Below, piece after piece: positions 33,228 to 42,186 of a stretch of DNA of 42,186 bases (within the stretch, counting starts at the first letter, position 1; each line of letters opens with the position of its first letter). The notes below the pieces were generated by a model that was not told the DNA's origin, ran no database searches, and worked only from the letters and a program-made list of their open reading frames with translations. The DNA is from Silene noctiflora (Eukaryota > Streptophyta > Magnoliopsida > Caryophyllales > Caryophyllaceae): assembly GCA_009801015.1 (NCBI GenBank), contig VHZZ01004898.1:41074-83259 (forward strand), written 5' to 3'. Made by a program: the position numbers and the translations under genes.

Positions 33228-33705
33228 ATGGAGTATTTCGCCAACGCTAAATGCATAAGATTAAGGAGCTACCACAGCAAGTACTTAACAGCCGGAAGCG
33301 ATGGCGAATCCGTCAAACAAAGCCGTGATGGTACCACCATTCAGGCACGTTGGACCGTCGAGTTGGTCCACAACAAACCGAACATAATACGCCTTAGGAG
33401 CTGTCACAATAAGCTCCTTACTGCGTCGGATGACCCCTTTTTATTAGGTTGGACCGGTAAAAAGGCAGTCCAGACTACACGGGATGATGATGATGATGAT
33501 GTATCAGTGGAATGGGAGCCTATTGTTGAAACCGGAGGGTACGTCAAGTTACGGGCAGCTGTAAGTGGGAAGTACCTGAGAGGTAATTTCAAGGCCCCGC
33601 CGTGGCGGAACTCGGTGACGGTTGACTTGCCAGAGATAAGTGCGACGAGGGATTGGATTATGTGGGTTGTTGATGAAGATTTGGGTGATGATCGTTGTGT
33701 TTGGG

Positions 33706-33765
<60 letters not shown>

Positions 33766-35473
33766 GTAGGGGAAGGGGATTGACTATGGGAAGCAGGATT
33801 AGGAGGATTGGGTTTAGGTCTTCCACTGATGTTGCACGGTGTAGTGTGTCTTCGTCGTCGACCGAGGCCACCGAGGAGGAGGAGCTCGCGGAGATTGTTG
33901 GTTTGACGTCGATTGACTCTTTTTCTTCTTCTTTTGGCCCTGCTTACAAGGTGCATTCTTTATTTCTTTTCCATCTTATAATCTCAAATATTCCTTTTCG
34001 AATAAAATAAATAAACTGTACCATTTAATATGTGCAAATTTATAATCTCAAATATTCTTTTTCCAATAAAATGGATGTATTCATCTTAATATTAAGTAGC
34101 CTGCGGTTGAGGGAGTAGATTGAGTTTGATAATAACTGGATTTACACAAGTAATTGAAACTATATATTCAGATACTTGATTTGGAAATTTAGTGTCAATA
34201 AACTTATACTCCATAGTTATCAAATACAGTACACTCTAAACAGTTGCTTCATTTTTTTAGAAGAAGGAAAAACAAATAATTAAATTCTGACGGTTGAAAA
34301 TTGAAATGCATAGCATAATGAAAAACAAGGGAATGCTAAGGCTTGAATAAAAATGATGAGTCCCAATTAATCGTTAGTCTGGCTCAACAAAAAATTTGAT
34401 TGTCATTCAGGGCGGACTGGAATTATTCCGGAACGCGAGAACAGTCCGTCTGAGAAGCCAGCATGGCAAGTACTTAGTAGCGGATGACAATGAGGAATCT
34501 GTGATTCAAGCACGAAAGGGGGAAACAAGGCGCGCACGCTGGACCGTGGAGTACGTAAAATCAGTCCAAGGACTAGAACTGGTCCGCTTAAAGAGCTGCT
34601 ACAACAAGTACTTAACAGCCACAGACGACGAGTTCTTACTAGGAATGACCGGTAAGAAAGTGAAACAGACTACACCAACAAGTCTTGACTCGTCTATAGA
34701 GTGGGAACCAATAAGAGAGGGGATGGAAGTCAAGTTTAAGACGCGGTATGGGAACTTTTTAAGGGCGAATGGTGGGGTCCCGCCTTGGCGAAACTCAATC
34801 ACTCATGACGTGCCTAGTAGTAGTCATACTCAAGATTGGATTCTTTGGGAGGTTGATGTACTTGAGGTTTATCCTAAGGTTCAGGAGATTAAAAAAATTG
34901 AAGAGATTGAAGAGGATGAGGATGCAGGTGATCAGTTGAAAAGGCGTGGTTCTGAGTTTGACGACCTTTCTAGTTTTCAGCATACTGTTATATCCAAGGT
35001 AATTTTTTCATCATGTTCTTCCATTTATATAGCTCATATGTTGATTGATACTAAAAAAATGGTTCTTATTTGTATGCCCAATTACAATTGCAGACAGGAG
35101 AAGTTGGTGTTGACGTAAAGCATAAAGGTCGCATCATACATTACAAAATTGTTCAAGATGACAGAAATATGGACAAAGTAGACGAGGGAGTGTCATCTTT
35201 AGTCTTCACAGGGAATGGGGTGACGGAACTGCGTCAATGTCTAGAGGAAGTGACGGGATTGTCCGACATTATATTATGTACGCGCAGTCCTTTGAATGGA
35301 AAGCTTTATCCAATACGTTTGGCACTTCCACCAAACCATGTTAACTTGCACATTTATGTTGTGCCCTCTTCTTATCAAGGTTTGTTTTGGTCTCATTCTT
35401 CTCTTTATTAGTCTCTCAGACAGTTAGCTAATGGTTTACCATTGCAATTTGATTTGCAGGTGAGCATGAATAA
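33228..35473 (+). CDS. Two-domain DUF569 (fascin-like beta-trefoil) protein
   Basis: Exons 33228-33950, 34411-34998, 35094-35379 and 35460-35473, all GT-AG, in frame, 536 residues. The start is the ATG that opens MEYFANAKCIRLRSYHSKYL, the usual DUF569 beginning; upstream sequence in this frame has no ATG. Domain 1 (about residues 1-155) and domain 2 (about 242-390) share the pattern RLRS.H.KYL, RWTVE, IRL(K/R)SC.NK.LTA, FLLG.TGKK, EWEPI, PPWRNS and DWI.W. The last 100 residues form the small C-terminal domain (GRIIHYKI, CTRSPLNGKLYP) often found after DUF569 repeats. DUF569 proteins are annotated as actin-crosslinking-like from fold; the cellular role is not established. Domain 1 is followed by 19 consecutive Asn and a Ser/Glu-rich linker. 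Each trefoil is in its own exon. Confidence 0.9.
33708..33764 (+). repeat. (AAT)19 microsatellite coding poly-asparagine
   Basis: Nineteen perfect AAT codons in the linker after DUF569 domain 1. A pure codon run like this is expected to vary in length by slippage. Length changes of three bases would keep the frame. Confidence 0.95.
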
Positions 35474-36505
35474 TAGATAATTTAACTAATGTGTTACGAC
35501 AAGAAATGAAGTCATAGAATTGGAGGCATGGCAGGGATGACATTAGATAAGTCCTTTTAAGAACATACATTACTCGACTCGGTGAGTTATTTCCATGTGT
35601 CACTTGTAGTTAGTCTGGTTCTTTGTTGAGCGCAATTTTGAAAAGGGTTGTATACTGGTGTATATATATATGGTGTTCTCTTTCTTTGTATATCATCTAT
35701 GTTGGGCAGCAAGTTTGTGTTATACAGGTTTACTCGAGGAGAACTGTACTTTGGTTCGAATTCAGGTTAATGAAAAAGGAGGATGAGTCCAAACCGGATT
35801 AGAATAAGATATTACAATTATCATTAGAAGTAGGAATAAAGGTTTCCTAAAACCGATAGCATTAGATGGAAAATGGGGGAGATATCCGCACCTCGAGGAG
35901 AGCTGTACTTTGTGCATTATTGAAGGCACAAGGAGTACTTTGGTTCGAATTCAGCAACGATTCACTACTGTTATAACACACCCCACTTAAATACCAGATA
36001 TCCACACATCTCTTGGTTCATTGAGAGATTTATTGGATTGAAATAAGATGAAAAAGAGGAGAGTAAAAACGACAAGGAATAATGGTCATTTATATCCATG
36101 AGTGGGTGAATCATATCCATAAAAGAGCATAACCCAAATGATTGATTATCCTTTTGGTCGCAACGTTTAGTGTTTACCAATTTATTTCAAGGAATAATGC
36201 TTGATTATACTTTTGGTCTTGATTATACTTTCCAACTTGCATTAACCTTACCTAATTTCACCAACAAGCCGACAACCACTCTTCCCCCTTTGCAAGTTAA
36301 CAGAAAAATAAAAACAAGCAACTCTAAAAGAAATGTCAGTAACATTACACGGATGTGAAACATGGCTAACCAACCAGTCATATAACAAGAACGAATTCAC
36401 TGTGTCTAAAATTCGGTAAAATTTCAAAAGCTCGTCACAGATACGATTCAAGGGAGTGAGTGAAAAGAACGGTGTGAACTTTCAAGAAGTAATGAGAATG
36501 ACTTA
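35474..36505. other. Convergent intergenic region between DUF569 and eIF4A
   Basis: Holds the 3'UTRs of both genes and no further gene. A short duplicated stretch (cgaggaga.ctgtactttg and ggttcgaattcag) occurs at about 35733-35766 and 35893-35954, the second copy with about 30 extra bases. Another small repeat (cttgattatacttttggt-like) lies around 36140-36230. Confidence 0.5.
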
Positions 36506-38379
36506 TCAGATGAGATCAGCAACGTTAGCAGGAAGCTCTTCAATAACTACATTGTAAAACCTTTGAATATCTGAAAGCATTTTCTCATCTTCGGTTGTCA
36601 CAAAGTTAATGGCGACACCCTTTCTCCCAAATCGCCCACTTCTTCCTATACGATGAAGATAGTTCTCCGGCTGAGAAGGGAGATCATAGTTTATAACAAG
36701 CGACACTTGTTGCACATCAATCCCACGGGCCAAGAGGTCAGTGGTGATAAGAACACGGGAAGAGCCTGACCGAAATTCCCGCATGATGATATCTCTTTGG
36801 TTCTGGTCCATGTCACCATGAGTGGCCGACACTGTGTGGTCACGGCTTCGCATCTTGTCGGTAAGCCAGTCCACCTTGCGCCTTGTGTTGACAAAAATGA
36901 CGCTCTGAGTGATGGCTAAGGTTTCATACAGGTCACATAGAGTCTCAAGCTTCCATTCTTCCTTGTCCACATTCACATAGAATTGTTTGATACCCTCCAA
37001 AGTAAGCTCATCACGCTTTACAAGGATTCTAACAGGCTTGTTCATGAACTTTCGGGTAATTTCCAATGCCTCTGGTGGCATGGTTGCAGAGAACACTCCA
37101 ACTTGAATCTTAGGAGGCAAGAGTTGGAAAATATCATAGATCTGTAGAAGTTTAAATCAAATCCATATATCAAAAACAAATTCCATCTCAGCAATTATCA
37201 TATGAGATCAGCCAAACTATCTAAAATACCAACCCATATAACCAAATAACCGACTAAAAACTGAAACCAAGAAAAAGTTCATCCCTTAATATGGGTTAAT
37301 CTAGTGATAAATCTTATAATGCGACCATCTCATATATGAGAGAATCATGCCATCAAAATGTCTCAAGAGGTTGATTAAATTACAATCAGCTTCTAAACAA
37401 CGTACCTGATCCTTGAACCCGCGGGAAAGCATCTCATCAGCTTCATCCAACACAAACATCCTAATGCTATCAGCTCGAAGTGACTGCCTCTTTAACATGT
37501 CGAAAACACGACCAGGGGTACCAACGACAACATGCACACCACTTTGAAGTATGCGTTGATCCTCGCGGACACTAGTTCCACCGACACAAGCATGGACCTT
37601 AACCCCGAGATAGTCACCAAGAGCTCGCATAACCTTTTCAATCTGTTGAGCAAGTTCCCTTGTTGGTGCCAAAACCAAGGCCTGGGTTTGAACTAAGCTG
37701 TAATCGAGTTGTTGTAAGATGCCAGAACAAAAGGTAGCAGTTTTACCAGTTCCAGACTGAGCTTGTTGTATAACATCAAGACCTTTGCAAAATGGAACTA
37801 TTCCTCTTTGTTGAATTGCAGAAGGCTTCTCAAAACCTGCAAAACTGAAATTCTTTAGTGATAAAATAGTATAATGAGATAGGATGACACTATGACACAG
37901 CATGTAAATGAGGCAGATGGAAATAAGTAAGCATTTAACACATTTTTTAAAAGACTGTTTCACATTGTATTTTTGTGAGCGTAATCTATCTACCCCCTAA
38001 TTACTTCGTTATTGGATTTTATACAATTTTTTATTAATTAAATGTCACACAAGAAACTAAAAGTCATTTTAAACTTTTGACAATTCTACTTTACCATATG
38101 CATAAATTCCTCTTAAAAGGTTCTCTTGTAATCCCATAGCATCAAAGCTATCAGAGACCTCGTCATATGTAGTGAAGAAGTCTTCACCGTCAGCTGATAG
38201 TCTACAAAGTAAACATAATACAAGGGATCAAATTGATGTCAAAGGTGAGGTCGTTATAATCAGATGGTGCAAGTACAAAAAGTTATTATACAAAGTAAAA
38301 CAACGGGTTCTTACAATTCAGTCATCTTTGCATCATACTGACGTGCATCATATTGGGAACCTTCTGGTGCAGCAGCCAT
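36506..38379 (-). CDS. EIF4A: Eukaryotic initiation factor 4A (DEAD-box RNA helicase)
   Basis: ATP-dependent helicase of the cap-binding eIF4F complex that unwinds mRNA 5' leaders. Coding exons in transcript order: 38379-38315, 38201-38095, 37836-37406, 37141-36506; 1239 nt, 412 residues, the normal eIF4A length. Visible motifs: F and Q motif [11 protein letters not shown] (58-68), motif I AQSGTGKT (83-90), PTRELA (115-120), TPGR (164-167), DEAD (188-191), SAT (219-221), HRIGRSGR (364-371), C-terminus NVADLI. It resembles canonical plant eIF4A-1/2 and not eIF4A-III, as shown by [10 protein letters not shown] and the [16 protein letters not shown] segment. The start is the ATG opening [16 protein letters not shown], with a splice acceptor two bases upstream. 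All introns are GT-AG. No odd residues were noted. Confidence 0.97.
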
Positions 38380-38852
38380 GACTGCATGTACAAAATGTAA
38401 TTAAGAAAACAATGTAAAAGAGAGAGTTCACAGATTCTCTAAGATAGAAATATAGAATAAACATCTTCAATACTCTATAAAACAACTTAATGGGGTCTAG
38501 CCGTTTAGGGAGGTCAAATTATATGCTAAAAAAAGAGAGAATTTGACAAAGCACTGCATTTATACACAAGTACCAAAGTAGAAAATACACAAGAAGAATT
38601 CCATAGTAATAACAATAAGATGTGGAATCTACGAGAAAATGCAAAATTCCATTGGTTTTAAGGAATGAGCATGTCCAGAGGCACCATTTGCTGTAGCATC
38701 TTTCCGTATATTATCTGATAAGAGTATTTTCTCCGCCACTAATCAAGCAGAGAAAATGATAGTCAGATGCTCCTAGTTTGGTCGCACGCACAGCACAATA
38801 AAAACATAGGGAAGGGAATGTGTAGTTATCTAATGCAGATTTTTCCATATTA

Positions 38853-38990
38853 CTCTCTCCTTCCGGTTCAGCTCAATACGTATTTTTTATTTGCCTTGTT
38901 ATTGAATTCTATACATTTATATGTTAGTTAAAATTTGTCTGATTAAAATACAAAAATATCACGCTCAATAACAGTGAGAACATTTTGGAG
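38853..38990. mobile_element. Possible truncated Stowaway-like MITE
   Basis: TA followed by CTCTCTCCTTCCGGTTCAGC resembles a Stowaway left end. The opposite inverted end was not found in the following 300 bases, so the right boundary is a guess. Confidence 0.35.
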
Positions 38991-39373
38991 GGCTAAGTGA
39001 AACGGTATGTGAGTCACTTAATGAGTAAAAGACAACATGCTCCGCCTATTATACTTCACCTATAACATTGTGAAAAAAAGAAATGCATAGAATTAAAAAT
39101 GAAGAGAGATGTACGAATTAAGCATTACAGCCTAAAACATTAAGCATTACAAAATGCAAATGCATAGAAGTTGAAGGCTAAAAATCATTGACATTTTAAG
39201 CACAGCTTTTATTTAAGCTGTTCATAAACTTTAATTCAGTAGAGAAACAACAGTACACTCCCGTGAAAATTTCCACATTGCAAGAAGGCTCATAGACATA
39301 GAAACAGCCACAAACAACAGCTGATCTAATTAGTTCTCCACACAAACAAAAAAATACAGGGAAAAAAAGTGAT

Positions 39374-39890
39374 GTTACAGAAAAGCCAAACTTGATTACT
39401 CCAATGCAGGGAGCACAAGCATTAAATCCTGATTTGAATTTTTGGAAAAGAAATATTAAAGGGGTAGCGAGATATCCAATATTTGAAAAGATCAACAACA
39501 GATATCCCGAGCCCCACTCCTCCAAAGCATTAAGGATAAAATAGTATTCACTCCACCCCGAGTAGTTGTTTACCTTTAAAATTATACGCAAACAAATGGA
39601 TGAGGGAATATATAAAAAAGGTGAAAGATTTTCCGTAGTAGAAACCAAGCAGTACATACAATACTAGCATTAAACCCTGATTTCAATCAGTTTTCTAAAT
39701 TAAACTAAAGTGTAGGAAAAGAGAAAAACAAAATGTTACAGAAAAGCCAAACTTGATTACTCCATTGAAAGGAGCACAAGCATTAAATCCTGATTTTAAT
39801 GTTTGGAGAAGAAATATCAAAGGAGCATCCAGATATCCCATATTATATATTATATCATCAGATATCCCTCACCCTCTCCTCCAAGATATT
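39374..39890. repeat. Dispersed direct repeat of about 155 bp in the eIF4A leader intron
   Basis: A copy starting GTTACAGAAAAGCCAAACTT lies at 39374-39533 and again at 39735-39890, at an offset of about 361 bp. A third fragment (gcattaaaccctgatttcaa) sits between them at about 39668. Copies differ by small indels and scattered changes. Confidence 0.8.
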
Positions 39891-40047
39891 AAAAAATAAT
39901 AATAATAATAATAAGAATAATAAAAAATAAAAATAAAAAACGAGACGAAGGCACTATTACACTATTACCGAGACGAGACTCGATACCACCACGTCGTCCA
40001 ATCCAAAGAAAACAAAACAAATGGCAAGTATATGGTATGTATAGATA

Positions 40048-40199
40048 AATGGTAGGTAAAAAACGGAGCAAGCATACAAGTAATGCAAAAAAACAATCTG
40101 CATATATAAAGTCAACTCCCTGTTTAGCATAATCATCATGAATAAAGCAAAAAAAAAGAATGGTAGATAAAAAACGGAGCAAGCATACAAGTAATGCAG
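40048..40199. repeat. 40-bp direct repeat near the eIF4A leader exon
   Basis: Bases 40048-40087 and 40159-40198/9 match at 39 of 40 positions (core acggagcaagcatacaagta), at an offset of 111 bp. It is a recent local duplication. Confidence 0.85.
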
Positions 40200-40237
40200 A
40201 GAGATAAATGGGTTGAGATGAATGAAGAGACTAAACC

Positions 40238-40261
40238 TGAGTGCGGAAGAAATGGATTGAG

Positions 40262-40303
<42 letters not shown>

Positions 40304-40330
40304 GGCGGTTCTTCAATAGGGACACTGCGT
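40238..40330 (-). promoter_or_regulatory. Putative eIF4A 5'UTR exon with (CT)n tract
   Basis: A GA run at 40264-40299 on the plus strand reads as CT on the eIF4A strand, a common feature of plant core promoters and leaders. Downstream on the minus strand is ctcaatccatttcttccgca then CTCAG|GTTTAG, a good splice donor. The transcript start is not known, so the outer boundary is approximate. Confidence 0.5.
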
Positions 40331-40719
40331 TGATAGTAAGTGAGAGAGAATTATGGAAGAGGCGGACTTTATTTTGATGTTGTTTAAAAAGGGTGGCGTC
40401 TTCCTATGCCCTAGCTCTTTCTCTTCTTTGCCCGGATTGGGCCTCCCAATTATTCCACTTGCTTTTTTGTGTCTTAGTCCAATCTCGTTTAACACGCCTT
40501 CGTCCGTCTTCAAATTTAAACGGATCCGATAAAACCTCTTTTAGATTGTTAACTTCCCTCCATTATCAATTTATTATTACATGACATTAATTTAATTCAT
40601 TTATTTATTTATAAATTAATTTAATTTACTTATTTATAATATTAAAGAATATTATCATTATTCTTAAATTAGTTTTGTATACTAAATATATTGTTTTCCA
40701 AAAGTTATGTAACCCTTAC
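40331..40719. other. eIF4A upstream region
   Basis: Probable promoter side of eIF4A, becoming very AT-rich from 40550. No other gene seen. Confidence 0.4.
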
Positions 40720-41430
40720 AAATTTACACCAAAATTTCATAATCTTAATTAATGTTGACATTTTAATTGAAATTTTTCTAACAAAATTTTTTAATAAATT
40801 TCATAGTTCATAATTAAAATTGAATTTTTAATTGAATTTTTTGTAATAAAACATGTTAATAAATTAATTAAAGTTTTTCATATTACTTAACACCCACCAT
40901 TTTTATTAACATTTTTTCCTATTTAATTCATTTTGTTAATTAAACATGGTAATAAATTGATTAAAACTCTTCATAATACTTAACACCCACAAAATTAATT
41001 AAATGTTTTTCCTATTTAATTAATTTTTGTAATATAATATGTTAATAAATTGATTAAAACTCTTTATATTACTTAACACCCATAGTTTTCATTAACATTT
41101 TTTTCTATTTAATTCATTTTGTTAATTAAACATGGTAATAAATTGATTAAAACTCTTTTTTTTTTGTTCAAATGAGCGCAACATGTCGCGGGTGAGAATC
41201 GAACCCTCAACTTCGGGGTAAGAGAGCTCTTACCACTTGAGCTAGCTCTTGTTCTCATTGATTAAAACTCTTCATAATACTTAACACCCACCAAATTAAT
41301 TAAAAGTTTTTCCAATTTAATTAATTTTTATAATATAATATGTTTATAAATTGATTAAAATTCTTTATATTACTTAACACTCACAGTTTTCATTAACATT
41401 TTTTCCTATTTAATTCACCTCTTTGGTTCA
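40720..41430. repeat. AT-rich satellite, 93-bp monomers in alternating (186-bp) pattern
   Basis: The ATG of the word catg(t/g)taataaatt falls at 40853, 40946, 41039 and 41132, exactly 93 bp apart. The next is at 41340, which is again 93 bp once the 115 bp added by the SINE and its target duplication are removed. Alternate monomers share variants (attcattttgttaattaaac versus ttaatttttgtaatataata), giving a dimeric higher-order unit of 186 bp. Copies before 40853 are degenerate. Confidence 0.85.
41158..41256 (-). mobile_element. Short tRNA-derived SINE with 16-bp target-site duplication
   Basis: A 99-bp element on the minus strand: A box TAGCTCAAGTGG, B box GGTTCGATTCT, and an A-rich tail (T run on the plus strand). 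It is flanked by exact 16-bp direct repeats ATTGATTAAAACTCTT (41142-41157 and 41257-41272). It has no pairing acceptor stem, so it is not a tRNA gene. It interrupts a satellite monomer. Confidence 0.85.
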
Positions 41431-41654
41431 TCGACAATCAATTATCTAATTTAATAATACCTCAAAATAAATTAAAAATAAAATTAAAATATGGAAACCT
41501 ATGGTTGTGTAATGGCTATAAAACCTATATATAATACCTATAATAGTTTCTATTCACTTTATTTATTTAAAATCTCGTATTCATGAGCTTTTTAAGTTGT
41601 GGATTATATTTTATGGTTTAATTTATTTAATTTATTATAGTGAGTATATTGAGT

Positions 41655-41701
<47 letters not shown>

Positions 41702-41919
41702 GTCCAATAAAGTATATTTTAATTTGTTATGTTGTTGATTTTATGAATCGTTTGCTTTATATTTGAATTCATGTTTTCCATTTGGTTTAATTTAAATGAT
41801 TTACATGTGACAATGTTTTGATTCGCTTGTCAAGTTTTTGCCATGTTGGTGTTTTATCTTTTGGTCAATATATTTTTTATATAAACTTTAAAGTATCATG
41901 AAACGTAAATGAATGCAGA
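41431..41919. repeat. AT-rich spacer with (TTG)n microsatellite
   Basis: No gene seen. A TTG run of about 15 units spans roughly 41656-41701. It could be a plain microsatellite or a LINE tail, but no LINE sequence precedes it. Confidence 0.7.
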
Positions 41920-42186
41920 TGTAATACCTCAGGTATTCTGATCTTTGGATACTCTATCGAGAAAGTTATGATTAGCTTTTGATAGGGTCTTATTTGTTAG
42001 TTACTCGACCGAGTTGGGTCAACTCGATCGAGTAGGTGTTACTCAATCGAGTATGTTAGTTTCTCGATCGAGTACCTGTGATGTTACGGGCTTTTATTTA
42101 CGGCTTGATTTAAAAGTAAAAGGCGTTTTTGTTATATCGACGCATCATTTCTTTTCATTTTCATTTCACTTTCATAAAACCTTTCA
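41920..42186 (+). mobile_element. LTR-retrotransposon LTR, left end (continues beyond the window)
   Basis: Fossil LTR start, reading TGTAATACC at 41920, with several ACTCGATCGAGT-type palindromes at about 42000-42080 and a CT/T-rich stretch near the window end. It belongs to a different family from the LTR at 1-1555 but shares the palindrome style. Only 267 bp are visible, so whole versus broken cannot be judged. Confidence 0.55.

Larger units (their letters stand above)
38382..40237 (-). other. eIF4A leader intron (5'UTR)
   Basis: On the minus strand a tgcag acceptor ends two bases before the eIF4A ATG, and a CAG|GTTTAG donor is seen at 40238/40237. Leader introns are usual in plant eIF4A genes. 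The intron holds a large direct repeat, an AAT-rich tract (about 39893-39940) and a short 40-bp repeat, each listed. The open frame at 39196-39657 is not recognised as a protein. Confidence 0.65.

Noticed and set aside
33404-33956. Leu-rich and Ile-rich minus-strand open frames
   Set aside because: Antisense shadows of the DUF569 exon and its AAT run.
36506-38379. eIF4A-III (exon junction complex) instead of eIF4A
   Set aside because: The [31 protein letters not shown] and [14 protein letters not shown] segments follow canonical eIF4A; eIF4A-III has different sequence at each.
39196-39657. 153-codon minus-strand open frame in the eIF4A leader intron
   Set aside because: Covers one copy of the intronic direct repeat, no recognisable domain; the second copy does not keep the frame.
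41158-41256. tRNA gene
   Set aside because: A and B boxes are present, but there is no complementary acceptor stem, and exact flanking duplications and the A-rich tail show a SINE.
1-42186. CRISPR arrays, operons, bacterial-type defence or phage systems
   Set aside because: The tandem repeats here lack unique equal-length spacers, and the window is plainly plant nuclear DNA.

Overview
This is a 42.2 kb piece of a flowering-plant nuclear genome. The evidence is spliced genes with canonical GT-AG introns, plant-type protein families, AT-rich introns full of MITEs, and LTR fragments at both edges. The recurring ACTCGATCGAGT-type palindromes in the LTRs and the style of the MITEs suggest Caryophyllales, perhaps Caryophyllaceae; that placement is a weak inference. 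The assembly is a draft: there is an 816-base N gap at 26021-26836 and single N calls at 24409 and 24847.

Three protein-coding genes can be modelled. (1) A plus-strand VIP1/VIH-type diphosphoinositol pentakisphosphate kinase spans 3518-31918. It has 30 coding exons that stay in one frame through all 29 introns and give about 1070 residues. It carries an N-terminal ATP-grasp InsP7/InsP8 kinase domain and a histidine-acid-phosphatase domain, the bifunctional layout that sets InsP8 levels for phosphate signalling. (2) A plus-strand protein with two DUF569 (fascin-like beta-trefoil) domains spans 33228-35473. It has four exons, 536 residues and a 19-Asn run coded by an AAT microsatellite. (3) A minus-strand translation initiation factor eIF4A spans 38379-36506. 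It has four coding exons and 412 residues, plus a probable 5'UTR exon near 40238-40330 that makes a leader intron of about 1.86 kb. The DUF569 and eIF4A genes converge. I see no functional link among the three neighbours.

Most of the window is transposon-derived, and the insertions sit in introns and flanks without touching VIH exons. Left edge: an LTR end (1-1555) with a 19-bp tandem array and four 74-76 bp repeats, each holding a UUCG-loop hairpin. Before VIH: a Mutator-like MITE with a perfect 9-bp target duplication (2609-3196). VIH introns: an RTE-type LINE 3' end, Stowaway MITEs (7451-7708, about 24407-24675, 25588-25843, 28269-28688), a degenerate tandem copy of exon 8, a hAT-like element holding a foldback, a second long-TIR Mutator-like MITE with a later 129-bp tandem duplication over its edge, a SINE-like remnant, and Helitron-like sequences with a repeated block that resembles plant snRNA promoters. 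Right edge: a 93-bp satellite in alternating monomers, interrupted by a short tRNA-derived SINE with a 16-bp target duplication, then a TTG microsatellite and the start of another LTR.

Nothing here amounts to a clear new multigene system. The most unusual items are the USE+TATA pairs repeated inside the Helitron-like element, the pseudo-exon 8 tandem copy, the minisatellite that forms the C-terminus of the kinase, the UUCG hairpin array in the LTR, and the SINE-marked 93-bp satellite.
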